Shown piece after piece: positions 1 to 7,725 of a stretch of DNA of 64,000 nucleotides. Below the pieces are notes generated by a model. It saw only the letters and a program-made list of their open reading frames with translations. It did no database searches and was not told the DNA's origin. The DNA is from Fibrobacterota bacterium (GTDB lineage: Bacteria > Fibrobacterota > Chitinivibrionia > Chitinivibrionales > FEN-1185): assembly GCA_003165595.1 (NCBI GenBank), contig PLWQ01000006.1, positions 95,857 through 159,856 on the forward strand, written 5' to 3'. Position numbers and translations under genes: made by a program. Within the stretch, counting starts at the first letter, position 1, and the number at the start of each line of letters is the position of its first letter.

Positions 1-343
1 TCTCCAAACTGTCCGTTTCCCAGCCCGAGCCTGCCATGCTTGTTTTCGCCAGTATTTCGTTGCCATCCCCATCGTAAACCACCGTATCTCGTGAATACAG
101 CTTCCATTGCGCGGGACTGCCCCAGGTTGCGAGATTGCTGTAATGCGAGGTGCCTACCTGTTTCCATACCGTTCCTGCGGAACCGGCGCAACGTTTCTGC
201 AGCCCGTGCTTTTGCGCTGCGCCTTTCACAGAGTGAGAAAGTGCCAATGGATGGCGAAGGTACTCCGTCCAGGACTTTGCCGGAGCGCCGAAGCAGGTTG
301 CGACGGCCACCAGGCCCAACAGCATGCCGTTCATATTATGCAT
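1..343 (-). CDS. Secreted protein, N-terminal part (runs off window edge)
   Basis: An open frame starts at an ATG at 343-341 and stays open to the left edge, giving the first 114 residues. The start is preceded by a strong ribosome binding site (AAGGAG about 9 nt upstream). The N-terminus is a short signal peptide (MHNMNGMLLGLVAVATCFGA), so the product is exported. The mature part is rich in Trp, Ser and Thr and has a stretch reading VVYDGDGNEIL, a style seen in repeat-bearing extracellular proteins, but I recognise no defined domain in the visible part. It is divergent from the LamG protein at 809. Function is unknown; that it is a real gene rests on the start signal, signal peptide and uninterrupted frame. 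Confidence 0.7.
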   Translation of the reverse strand, partial: MHNMNGMLLGLVAVATCFGAPAKSWTEYLRHPLALSHSVKGAAQKHGLQKRCAGSAGTVWKQVGTSHYSNLATWGSPAQWKLYSRDTVVYDGDGNEILAKTSMAGSGWETDSLE

Positions 344-808
344 TTTTGTCGATTCTCCTTCTGCAAATGTGCAAGGCAAGTTTATTCATGAAGCGGGCGC
401 CTCCGCCCGCCATCAGTGGCGCAGCCGCGCGGGAATTATGAGCAGGAATTTAAACATTTTCTTGACTCAAGCGCCCAAACGTGTGCAAACCCGTTGTCCG
501 CTCTGTCATTCTGCTGTAAGTCAAATTGCTCAGCCGGGATGTCAACAAATCAATATACAATCGCGTGTTGCCGCTGTCAACCTTGCAACCTTGGTTTCAG
601 GTTTAGCTTGTTTCCAGAAACTAAAGACCCGAGCGCCTCCTTTTCCCCGTGTCTCCGAGGCGAGCCTTCACCTTCATTACCCGATCTGCTTGCAGCATTA
701 AATTGGACGAAAAGCCGACAAGACCATATACTCTCATTAGGTGGCGCGATCGCCGCCGTTGGAACCAGTGTCCGAGCAAAAAACCCCTTCTCAAGAAAAA
801 GGATATTT
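344..808. other. Divergent intergenic region with a GC-rich hairpin
   Basis: This 465-nt spacer separates two divergent exported-protein genes, so promoters for both should lie here, but I cannot place -10/-35 boxes with confidence. It contains a perfect 7-bp hairpin at 393-410 (GCGGGCG, loop CCTC, CGCCCGC) that is not followed by a T-run, so it is not a typical terminator. The open frame that crosses this spacer is an upstream extension of the LamG frame and lacks a plausible start. Confidence 0.45.
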
Positions 809-2866
809 ATGAAAGCATCTTTTGCTGTTTTGCGGAAACTTTCGTCGCGCTCACCCGGATGGGAAATAAAGTTCTTCGGAATTTTTTCCGGCGTTGCATT
901 GCTTCTCCTGTTTGTCCCGGGCGCTTGGGCCGACTGCACCGTGGTGCCTTATGCCAATGACGCCAATACCGTGCTTTTGGACCATTTCGACAGTTCCACG
1001 AGCGCAAGCTTTAACGGCAGTCTTTCTGCGGCGGATTGCAACTTGACGTCCCCCACGCAACCATCCCATGCCTATGGCTCGGGGCAGAGCGGCCTTGGGA
1101 ATGCCATTACCTTGACTCCCCCTGCGGCGGCCGGTTCGATGTCCTATCTGCGGTATCCCACGCAGGATATTTTATGCCTGGCCAACGGGACTATTGAGTT
1201 CTGGGTTTATCCTACTGCCTATGGTTTCGAACTTGCGGACCAAGGGCAATATTACAACGCATGCTCGGGTTGGACGTTTCGCCTCGGGATTAATGCAAAC
1301 GGATATCTGACCTCCGCAGACTGGGACTTTTCCGGCTGTTGGAGCATGACGTCCGGTGAGGTCGTGCCCTTGAACGCCTGGAGCCACATAGCGGTAAGTT
1401 GGGGCAGCACCGGCGCCAAGTTGTATCTCAACGGCGTACAGGTGGGCAGTCATGCCTCCACCGATTATCCGGCCGGGGGTTTCGGGGGATACCTGATGAT
1501 GCCCTTCGGCTCCCCCACAAGTGTAAAATGCAGCATCGACGAACTGAGAATCTCAAATGTGCAGCGAACCAGTTTCAACTTGTGCGGGCCGCCGTCCGCA
1601 CCATCACTTGCGTTACCGGTTGACTCGGCTGGAAACATCCCGGTATCAACCACCTTGAGCTGGAACGCCGCTGCCGGCGCCGATTCATACACGCTCCAAG
1701 TATCGGATTCATCTTCATTCTCCTCATTCGCAATTAACCGGCCCGGCATAACCGCAATTTCCAGCGACGTATCCGGCTTGGCGAACGATACGAAATACTA
1801 TTGGCGGGTCAACGCAAAAAACAGCGGCGGCACGAGCGCATGGTCAAACGTCTGGTCTTTCACCACTTCCGCGCCGGCCAACTGCATATCTGCGGAGTAT
1901 ACCAGTGACTCAAATACCGTGCTCCTGGACCATTTCGACAGTTCCACGAGCGCGAGCTTCAATGCCTATGTTGCCGCCCCCGGCTGCGGGAGTTTTGCCG
2001 CAGCGACGCCGGCCTATGCCTATATAACCGGTCAGAGCGGCTTTGGAAAGGCAATTGCGATGAGTCCGCCTGCGGGCCAGCCGTCCGGTTCTGCCTCCTT
2101 TCTAAAGTATTCAACGGAAGACATCTTGTGTCAAGCCAACGGTACCATTGAATTCTGGGTCTACCCCACCGCCCGCGGTCACAACTCTCTGGATCTGGCG
2201 GGCCAGGGACAATATTACAACGCGTGCCAGGGTTGGACGTTCCGCATGGGGATCGACACAAGCGGCCATCTGACGTCAGACGACTGGGACTTTACCGGCA
2301 GTTGGAGCATGACGTCAAGTAAGGTCGTCCCTTTGAACGCGTGGAGCCGCGTGGCAGCCACCTGGGGAAGCGCCGGCGCCAAGTTGTATCTCAACGGGGA
2401 GCAGGTGGGCAGTCATTCGTCAACCGATCATCCGGCCGGCGGTTTCGGGGGGTATCTGATGATGTGCTGCGGGACAAACGCGGGTTCCGGTCACGTCATC
2501 GACGAACTGAGGATCTCAAACGTACAAAGGACTGTTTTTGGCGCGTGTGCGCCGCCGGTCGGAGTATTTCCGGTGCATAATGTACCGGGAACTTCCGGCT
2601 TCACCGCTGTTTGGCCCAATCCGATGAGGAATACGCTCTCGATCAATTTCAATCTTTGCCGGCCGGCAAAGGTTGCGGTTGAAATCTACTCATGCAACGG
2701 CACCCTGGTAAAGCAGTTGACCAACGAGACAAGGGAATCGGGCGTTCATACGCTGGTGTGGAATGGTTGCGACAAAACCGGCAGGCAGGCGGGTGCGGGG
2801 GTATATTTCATGCGGCTCACGCTCGGGGACCAGACCTATGGGAAGCAGATTGCGATAATAAAGTAA
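809..2866 (+). CDS. Secreted protein with two LamG domains, Fn3-like linker and C-terminal sorting domain
   Basis: The 685-residue product starts at ATG 809, chosen because AAGG lies just upstream and a signal peptide follows at once (hydrophobic core FFGIFSGVALLLLF, cleavage near AWA-D at about residue 41). Residues ~45-250 and ~350-590 are two copies of a concanavalin-A-like LamG/jelly-roll domain (shared stretches LLDHFDSSTSASFN, TIEFWVYPTA, WSMTS, AKLYLNG, IDELRISNVQRT). Between them at ~255-345 is a fibronectin-III-like module (SYTLQVSDSSSF, YYWRVNAKN). The last ~80 residues form a FlgD-like/Por-type sorting domain (VAVEIYSCNGTLVKQL ... GAGVYFMRLTLG). Such proteins usually bind glycans outside the cell; no catalytic domain is visible. 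The ligand is unknown. Confidence 0.85.
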   Translation: MKASFAVLRKLSSRSPGWEIKFFGIFSGVALLLLFVPGAWADCTVVPYANDANTVLLDHFDSSTSASFNGSLSAADCNLTSPTQPSHAYGSGQSGLGNAITLTPPAAAGSMSYLRYPTQDILCLANGTIEFWVYPTAYGFELADQGQYYNACSGWTFRLGINANGYLTSADWDFSGCWSMTSGEVVPLNAWSHIAVSWGSTGAKLYLNGVQVGSHASTDYPAGGFGGYLMMPFGSPTSVKCSIDELRISNVQRTSFNLCGPPSAPSLALPVDSAGNIPVSTTLSWNAAAGADSYTLQVSDSSSFSSFAINRPGITAISSDVSGLANDTKYYWRVNAKNSGGTSAWSNVWSFTTSAPANCISAEYTSDSNTVLLDHFDSSTSASFNAYVAAPGCGSFAAATPAYAYITGQSGFGKAIAMSPPAGQPSGSASFLKYSTEDILCQANGTIEFWVYPTARGHNSLDLAGQGQYYNACQGWTFRMGIDTSGHLTSDDWDFTGSWSMTSSKVVPLNAWSRVAATWGSAGAKLYLNGEQVGSHSSTDHPAGGFGGYLMMCCGTNAGSGHVIDELRISNVQRTVFGACAPPVGVFPVHNVPGTSGFTAVWPNPMRNTLSINFNLCRPAKVAVEIYSCNGTLVKQLTNETRESGVHTLVWNGCDKTGRQAGAGVYFMRLTLGDQTYGKQIAIIK
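979..1953 (+). repeat. Internal direct repeat inside the LamG gene
   Basis: A 27-bp block beginning GGACCATTTCGACAG is identical at 979-1005 and 1927-1953, at the start of each LamG copy. Other blocks (for example GCCAAGTTGTATCTCAACGG) also recur. This is nucleotide-level evidence for a tandem duplication of a ~950-nt domain-coding unit. Confidence 0.85.
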
Positions 2867-3016
2867 CTGATTGTCAATAGCAGCGCACGCGATTTGAAAT
2901 TGTCCGGGAGCGACGGCCGCCGGATCGACCGCTCATGCTGTCCGAGCCCGGCATCTTCGATGAAGACGTTGCGGTGGAGCGGCTTTTGCGCAGGAGTCAA
3001 GGGGCCGGCCCTTGCG
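2867..3016. other. Convergent spacer with palindrome
   Basis: The spacer lies between the ends of the LamG gene (+) and the radical SAM gene (-). It holds a 6-bp stem at 2998-3014 (CAAGGG, loop GCCGG, CCCTTG), 3 nt before the end of the minus-strand gene. There is no T-tract on either strand, so a terminator role is only possible. Confidence 0.3.
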
Positions 3017-4441
3017 CTATTTTCCTGCCGTCGGCGTGTCTATTTCGTCAAGAAATTTGAAATAGCTTGCATACGTTTTTGCAAACCTGCTCACCAGAAA
3101 CTTGAACCCTGCCTTGAGCAGCAGGGTCTCAAAGCTGAACCGGAACACCCTCCGGAAATCCCATACCAGAGCGTCGAGAAGGACATTAAAGACCAGCTTC
3201 AGCGCTTCCAGCGAAAGGTGCTGCAGGGAATAGAATTTCCGGTATGCCGACACCATTTCCTGCTGGAGCCTGGACGCGGTCATGGTCTTTGGCTGGAACA
3301 CGGTAAACATGCCGTTGTAGTATTCCCATTGCCGATGGAACAGGCGTTTTTCCGCGACAAGCTTGTCGTACACGGGCGTACCCGGAAACGGCGTGAGGAT
3401 CATGAACTGCGCGGTGTCGATATGCTGGTTGATGGCGAAAACAGCGGTCTGGCGCAGGCTCTCCACCGTATCGTTGTCGTCGCCGAAGATGAACATGCCG
3501 TGGACGTTGATTCCCGCCTGCTGGATGACGCGGATTGAGACCTCAATGTCCCTGCGCGTCTGCGACTTGTGCATTGCCTTAAGCGTTTCATCGCTGATTG
3601 ACTCGAAACCGATGTACACGACCCGGCAGCCGGCCCTGGCCATTTTGCCGAGCAGGGCCGGGTTGTTCGCGATATCCTGGCGCACCTGCGCGGACCACGA
3701 AATGTTCAGGCCTTCACTCATAATGAGATCGCACAGACCGTCGATGCGCTGCTGGTTGGCCGTAAAATTGTCGTCGTAGAAAAAGATGCTGCGGGTCTTG
3801 AAGAATGCCAGCGCATGCTTGACTTCCGCAATGATTCGCTGCGGCGACTGCATGCGGAACTTCTTCCCGAAGATCTTGGTGACGGTGCAGAAATTGCAGT
3901 CGAACGGGCACCCGCGGGAGGTCATCACCGGAATGATGTCCATGGAATCGAGCCCCTGGATCAGGCTGTAGTTGATAAACGGCAACTGTTCCACGTCGTC
4001 TATCGCCTGGCCCTGCACGATCTTTCCCGGGTATCTCCCTTCGACGATGTCCACGATATTTTTTTCGGCCTCGCCCTGAACGATGCAGTCCGCAACGTCC
4101 GCGAAATCGTCCGGCAGCAGCGACGCATGGATGCCGCCGATGATGACGCGCCTGCCGGGATACACGCGCCGAATCTGGTTTGCAAGCGTCTTTGCGCGAA
4201 CGCACGATGTGGTGAGCGAGGAGATGCAGTAGACGTCCGCGCTGATGGCAAACGGATCGATGCGTTCCCGCAACACGCTCTCGTTGTAGATACGGACGCT
4301 GTACCCCGCGTCCCGCAGAATGGTCCCCAGGTACAGCGTGCCCGTGAGAGGCAGCTTCATAAAATTATCAAAAACATTAGCGGCCGCGCCGGCCGGCTCT
4401 ATAAAGACAACTGATTTCTTCGTGGAACCATCCGCAGTCAT
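3017..4441 (-). CDS. B12-binding domain radical SAM enzyme
   Basis: The 474-residue product has an N-terminal cobalamin-binding Rossmann-like domain (residues ~10-165; IIGGIHASLLPDDF, CIVQGEAE) followed by a radical SAM core whose cluster motif is C178-x3-C182-x2-C185 (RGCPFDCNFCTVT). Members of this class carry out radical methylations or ring-forming chemistry on lipids, pigments and natural products; the substrate cannot be read from sequence. The start at 4441 is chosen because it forms an ATGA overlap with the stop of the upstream membrane protein and GAGGGAC lies just upstream; a longer frame to 4684 lies entirely within that gene. Translational coupling to a multi-pass membrane protein hints at a lipid or envelope substrate (inference). 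Confidence 0.87.
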   Translation of the reverse strand: MTADGSTKKSVVFIEPAGAAANVFDNFMKLPLTGTLYLGTILRDAGYSVRIYNESVLRERIDPFAISADVYCISSLTTSCVRAKTLANQIRRVYPGRRVIIGGIHASLLPDDFADVADCIVQGEAEKNIVDIVEGRYPGKIVQGQAIDDVEQLPFINYSLIQGLDSMDIIPVMTSRGCPFDCNFCTVTKIFGKKFRMQSPQRIIAEVKHALAFFKTRSIFFYDDNFTANQQRIDGLCDLIMSEGLNISWSAQVRQDIANNPALLGKMARAGCRVVYIGFESISDETLKAMHKSQTRRDIEVSIRVIQQAGINVHGMFIFGDDNDTVESLRQTAVFAINQHIDTAQFMILTPFPGTPVYDKLVAEKRLFHRQWEYYNGMFTVFQPKTMTASRLQQEMVSAYRKFYSLQHLSLEALKLVFNVLLDALVWDFRRVFRFSFETLLLKAGFKFLVSRFAKTYASYFKFLDEIDTPTAGK

Positions 4442-4920
4442 CTGTCCCTCTCGGCAATCCAGACGCTCAAGCCGGCAAGCAGAAAAACGGTCCACCAGAG
4501 GTCTTGGCTTATTGAGAACACAAGGAAAAAGACAACCGACGTTGAAATCAGAAGCAGTCCGATCAGGAGCCAGGTGCGTTTTTTCCGGCAGAATAAATAG
4601 GCGCCCGTAACGGCAATGCCGAGGAAAGCCACAAACAGCGGCCAGAGCATTTTGAGAGAACCCCAGTGGGTGAAGTCGCACCACAAAGCCAGCCCGCTAA
4701 AGCAGACTAGGTAGATGCCGACCGTGAGGTACAAAGCCTCTTTTCGATCGCGGGTCTTAAAGATACCGATGAATCCGATGCCGAGCATCGTAATGACAAG
4801 CGGCCAGAGCTTGTAGACAAAAGAAAGGTGCAGGACGGAGTCAATGCCGAGCAACGCGCCGATAATAAACAGCAGAATCGCAAGTCGTCCGTAGCTTGTT
4901 TGCTTTTCGGTTTTAGGCAT
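4438..4920 (-). CDS. Multi-pass membrane protein, LiaI/LiaF-like
   Basis: The 160-residue product starts at ATG 4920 with GGGGAGAG about 8 nt upstream. It consists almost wholly of four to five hydrophobic segments (LAILLFIIGALLGIDSVL, LWPLVITMLGIGFIGIF, LYLTVGIYLVCFSGLAL, LWPLFVAFLGIAVTGAYLF and a C-terminal pair ending WIAERDR). The LWP...GIGFIGI pattern resembles the LiaI-LiaF-like/DUF5668 transmembrane region found in envelope-stress proteins; no soluble domain is attached. It overlaps the downstream radical SAM gene by 4 nt (ATGA). Its role is unknown beyond an integral membrane location. Confidence 0.75.
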   Translation of the reverse strand: MPKTEKQTSYGRLAILLFIIGALLGIDSVLHLSFVYKLWPLVITMLGIGFIGIFKTRDRKEALYLTVGIYLVCFSGLALWCDFTHWGSLKMLWPLFVAFLGIAVTGAYLFCRKKRTWLLIGLLLISTSVVFFLVFSISQDLWWTVFLLAGLSVWIAERDR

Positions 4921-5067
4921 GATGTTCTCTCCCCTGCCGGCGTTAGTTCGGGAAAAACTTCGGAGAACACTGACCGTTGCCATAATTTCAAATTCCAAAA
5001 TACTACTTGGCCGTCATAAAGGAGAGTACGGCACCCTGGCTGCAATATTAAGATAAAAATTCGGGCG

Positions 5068-5349
5068 TTACACCTGGCTAAAAACAAAGTAAACTCTGGG
5101 CGTTGCCCCGCTGGCCTCCTCTGCCAGGGCGCGGTGAGACCACTCCGATACCGTGCCTGTCAAGACAACCTCTGTGTCACCCATTATCTGGAGCCTGATG
5201 TCGTCGGACTTCAGAAAGGTCGCAAACACGTAGGATCTTCTCGCTGAGGATTCTATGCGGTCGCCGTTCTCGGTTGCGAGCAAGGTCCAGCAGAAGCATG
5301 CGAAAACCATCACAGCGGAAGCAATGGTCACTTTCTCACTTTTGCTCAT
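5068..5349 (-). CDS. Small membrane-anchored protein, BON-like
   Basis: The 93-residue product has an N-terminal hydrophobic anchor or signal (VTIASAVMVFACFCWTLLA). Residues ~48-85 (DDIRLQIMGDTEVVLTGTVS, then RALAEEASGATPRV) resemble the strand-turn-helix of a single BON domain, a small lipid/envelope-binding fold, though shorter than usual. GAGGTG lies 7 nt upstream of the ATG. It sits between the trehalose genes and the membrane protein, all on the same strand. BON assignment is by pattern only. Confidence 0.6.
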   Translation of the reverse strand: MSKSEKVTIASAVMVFACFCWTLLATENGDRIESSARRSYVFATFLKSDDIRLQIMGDTEVVLTGTVSEWSHRALAEEASGATPRVYFVFSQV

Positions 5350-5466
5350 CGTACACCTCTATTGAAATGAATGAGATCTTGAACAATTCAGTTGGCGGAA
5401 AGAATCATGCAGCGATATTCGTGCGGGTTAGTCTTTTAAACTCCCTTGAGGTTGAGGCGTCCCGGT

Positions 5467-7710
5467 TTATGCAATTCTGCCCGCCTTGTCGCTTTCGATA
5501 AGCCGTTCCAGGAAGCGGCCTACCTCGAACTGGTTCCTGAGATTGTACCGGGCCAGCGTTGTTTTGAGGCCTACCTTCAGCGTAATGGCATCAGTTGGCA
5601 GGGACCGGAAAATATCTTCATCGGTCTTGTCGTCGCCCATGGCGATAATGCAATCGAAGGTTTTTTCCGAAATGAATTTTAGGGCGGCCGTTCCCTTGTC
5701 GTAGCCCGTGCGTTTCACTTCCACCACTCTTGACCCTTCCAGCACATGCAGCCTATTTTCGTGCGCCGCTGCGCTCCTGAGTTCTTCGCTGAGCTCCTTG
5801 GCCTGCACTGTGGCGATTTCGTACGGCGCATTCCGGTAATGCCAGGCGAGCGAAGAGAACTTTTCCTCAATAAACGAGCCGTTGCAGCGATCGACATATT
5901 TCTCCAACACCGGTACAATTGCGGTTTTCCAACCCTGGTCCGAGTCAATGACGCATTGCCACGGCTCGCCCGGCCCCTTTTGACATGCGCCGTGTTCGGC
6001 GATGCAATTCACGGCAACCCCTCCAAACCACTCCTCCATGAAATCCTTTGAGCGCCCGCTTATGAGAATGACCGAAGTGGCGGGTTGCGCCGTAAGCCGT
6101 TCCAGCTGCAACATTGTTGCCGCCGAAGGCACGGCCAGCTCGGGTACACGGGTCAAGGCGACCAGGGTGCCGTCGTAATCGATAAAAATCGCCCGACGGG
6201 AAGCCGAGGCGAACTTCCGGATTATGTCCGCTTCGTCCGAAGGCGTTACAACGTTCACTTTTCGTAATTCCTGTTCCTTCTTCACCGCGCCGACACTATC
6301 GACGATCGCGCGTGCCCACGCAAAAACCGTGTAGCGCCGGAGCCGCTCCTGCATTCGGGAAACGAGGATATCACGCTCGCGCGCCGGCAGGGTGAGCGCC
6401 CGGTTGAGAGCGTCGGCCACCTCCTGTTTGTCGGTGGGATTGATGAGCAACGCTTCGCCCAGCTCCGCGGCCGCGCCCGCGGTTTCGCTGAGTATGAGAA
6501 AGCCCTTTCCGGAACTTTGCGACGCGATGAACTCCTTTGCAACCAGGTTCATCCCATCGCGAATTGGCGTGATAAGGCCGACATCGCTCGAATCGTACAG
6601 GGCCACGAGCTCCGAAAAGGAAAGAGACTTGTATTGATATACCAAGGGCCGCCAGGCGATAGTGCTGTATTTCCCGTTGATTCTTCCCACCGTGGCCTCA
6701 AGCTCCCGTTTCATCTCCTGATAGCTCGCAAGGGTGTCGCGCGAAGGAATCACCACCATGTTGAATACGACCTTACCAACCCACTGCGGATAAGCGTCGA
6801 GGAAGAACTCAAAGGCAAGCAGGCGGTGATTGAGCCCTTTCGAATAGTCGAGCCGATCAATGGAGAAAATCAATTTCTGGTTCTCCAGCGTAGAGAAGAT
6901 TTTGGTTTTCTCCTCTGCCACGGTCTTTGAGAGCCGGGCGGCTTCGTGGAATTTCTCGTAGTCTATACCTAAGGGGAACGCATCCACTCTCACCACGCGA
7001 TCGTCAAGCGTCACGGCGTTCATCGCCACTTCGTGGCCCGCCATGCGGGATACCGTTCTCAGGAAATATTGGCAGTAATCGAACGTGTGAAAGCCTATAA
7101 GGTCCGCACCCAGCATGCCCCGCAAAATGGCTTCGCACCATCGCCGCGGCATGATTCGAAACAGCTCGAACGTTGGAAACGGAATGTGGAGGAAAAAGCC
7201 GATATTCGCTCCCGGCAAATTGTTTCTGAGCATCATGGGAAGCAAAAAGAGCTGGTAGTCGTGGACCCAGATAAGATCTCCCGGCTGCGCGATCGATCTG
7301 ATCTTGTCGGCAAATGCCGCGGTAGCCAACTGGTAATTTTCGAAATAACTTTCGTCGAACACGGCAAGGGATGGGAAATAGTGGAACAGGGGCCAGAGCA
7401 GGTCGTTGCAGAAACCGCCGTAGTATTTTTCGTCAATCTGTTTGTCGATGGCAACGGGTACGAGCTGGAAATTGGAATTGGCTTGGTTTACCACCCCGTA
7501 ATCTTCCCCCTCGTCGGCCTTGCCCACCCACACTATGGACCGGAAAAGTTTGTCACCGTCGAGAGATGCCGAAAGGCTCACGATGGCGGAAACCAGGCCA
7601 CCGCTGGATTGTTCAATGGTTTTTTTCCCGCCGTCGTCCACAATCTTGTACGGCATCCGATAGGATACCATGATCAGGCGTTTGAATGGGGGGTCCAATT
7701 GCGAACCCAT
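5467..7710 (-). CDS. otsAB: Fused trehalose-6-phosphate synthase / phosphatase
   Basis: The 747-residue product joins a GT20 trehalose-6-phosphate synthase (residues ~10-480) to a HAD-family trehalose-6-phosphatase (~500-747), so one protein makes trehalose from UDP-glucose and glucose-6-phosphate. Synthase landmarks are the GGL loop (37-39), WVHDYQL (148-154), DRLDYSKG (285-292) and RDGMNLVAKEF (384-394). Phosphatase landmarks are the nucleophile motif D511-Y-D513-G-T and GDDKTDEDIF near the C-terminus. The ATG at 7710 follows the stop of the GH15 gene by 15 nt, with a GGGAG site inside that gap. The fusion order (TPS then TPP) is like that of many bacterial and eukaryotic bifunctional proteins. 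Trehalose here is most likely an osmo- or desiccation protectant. Confidence 0.93.
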   Translation of the reverse strand: MGSQLDPPFKRLIMVSYRMPYKIVDDGGKKTIEQSSGGLVSAIVSLSASLDGDKLFRSIVWVGKADEGEDYGVVNQANSNFQLVPVAIDKQIDEKYYGGFCNDLLWPLFHYFPSLAVFDESYFENYQLATAAFADKIRSIAQPGDLIWVHDYQLFLLPMMLRNNLPGANIGFFLHIPFPTFELFRIMPRRWCEAILRGMLGADLIGFHTFDYCQYFLRTVSRMAGHEVAMNAVTLDDRVVRVDAFPLGIDYEKFHEAARLSKTVAEEKTKIFSTLENQKLIFSIDRLDYSKGLNHRLLAFEFFLDAYPQWVGKVVFNMVVIPSRDTLASYQEMKRELEATVGRINGKYSTIAWRPLVYQYKSLSFSELVALYDSSDVGLITPIRDGMNLVAKEFIASQSSGKGFLILSETAGAAAELGEALLINPTDKQEVADALNRALTLPARERDILVSRMQERLRRYTVFAWARAIVDSVGAVKKEQELRKVNVVTPSDEADIIRKFASASRRAIFIDYDGTLVALTRVPELAVPSAATMLQLERLTAQPATSVILISGRSKDFMEEWFGGVAVNCIAEHGACQKGPGEPWQCVIDSDQGWKTAIVPVLEKYVDRCNGSFIEEKFSSLAWHYRNAPYEIATVQAKELSEELRSAAAHENRLHVLEGSRVVEVKRTGYDKGTAALKFISEKTFDCIIAMGDDKTDEDIFRSLPTDAITLKVGLKTTLARYNLRNQFEVGRFLERLIESDKAGRIA

Positions 7711-7725
7711 ATGCTTGTACTCCCG

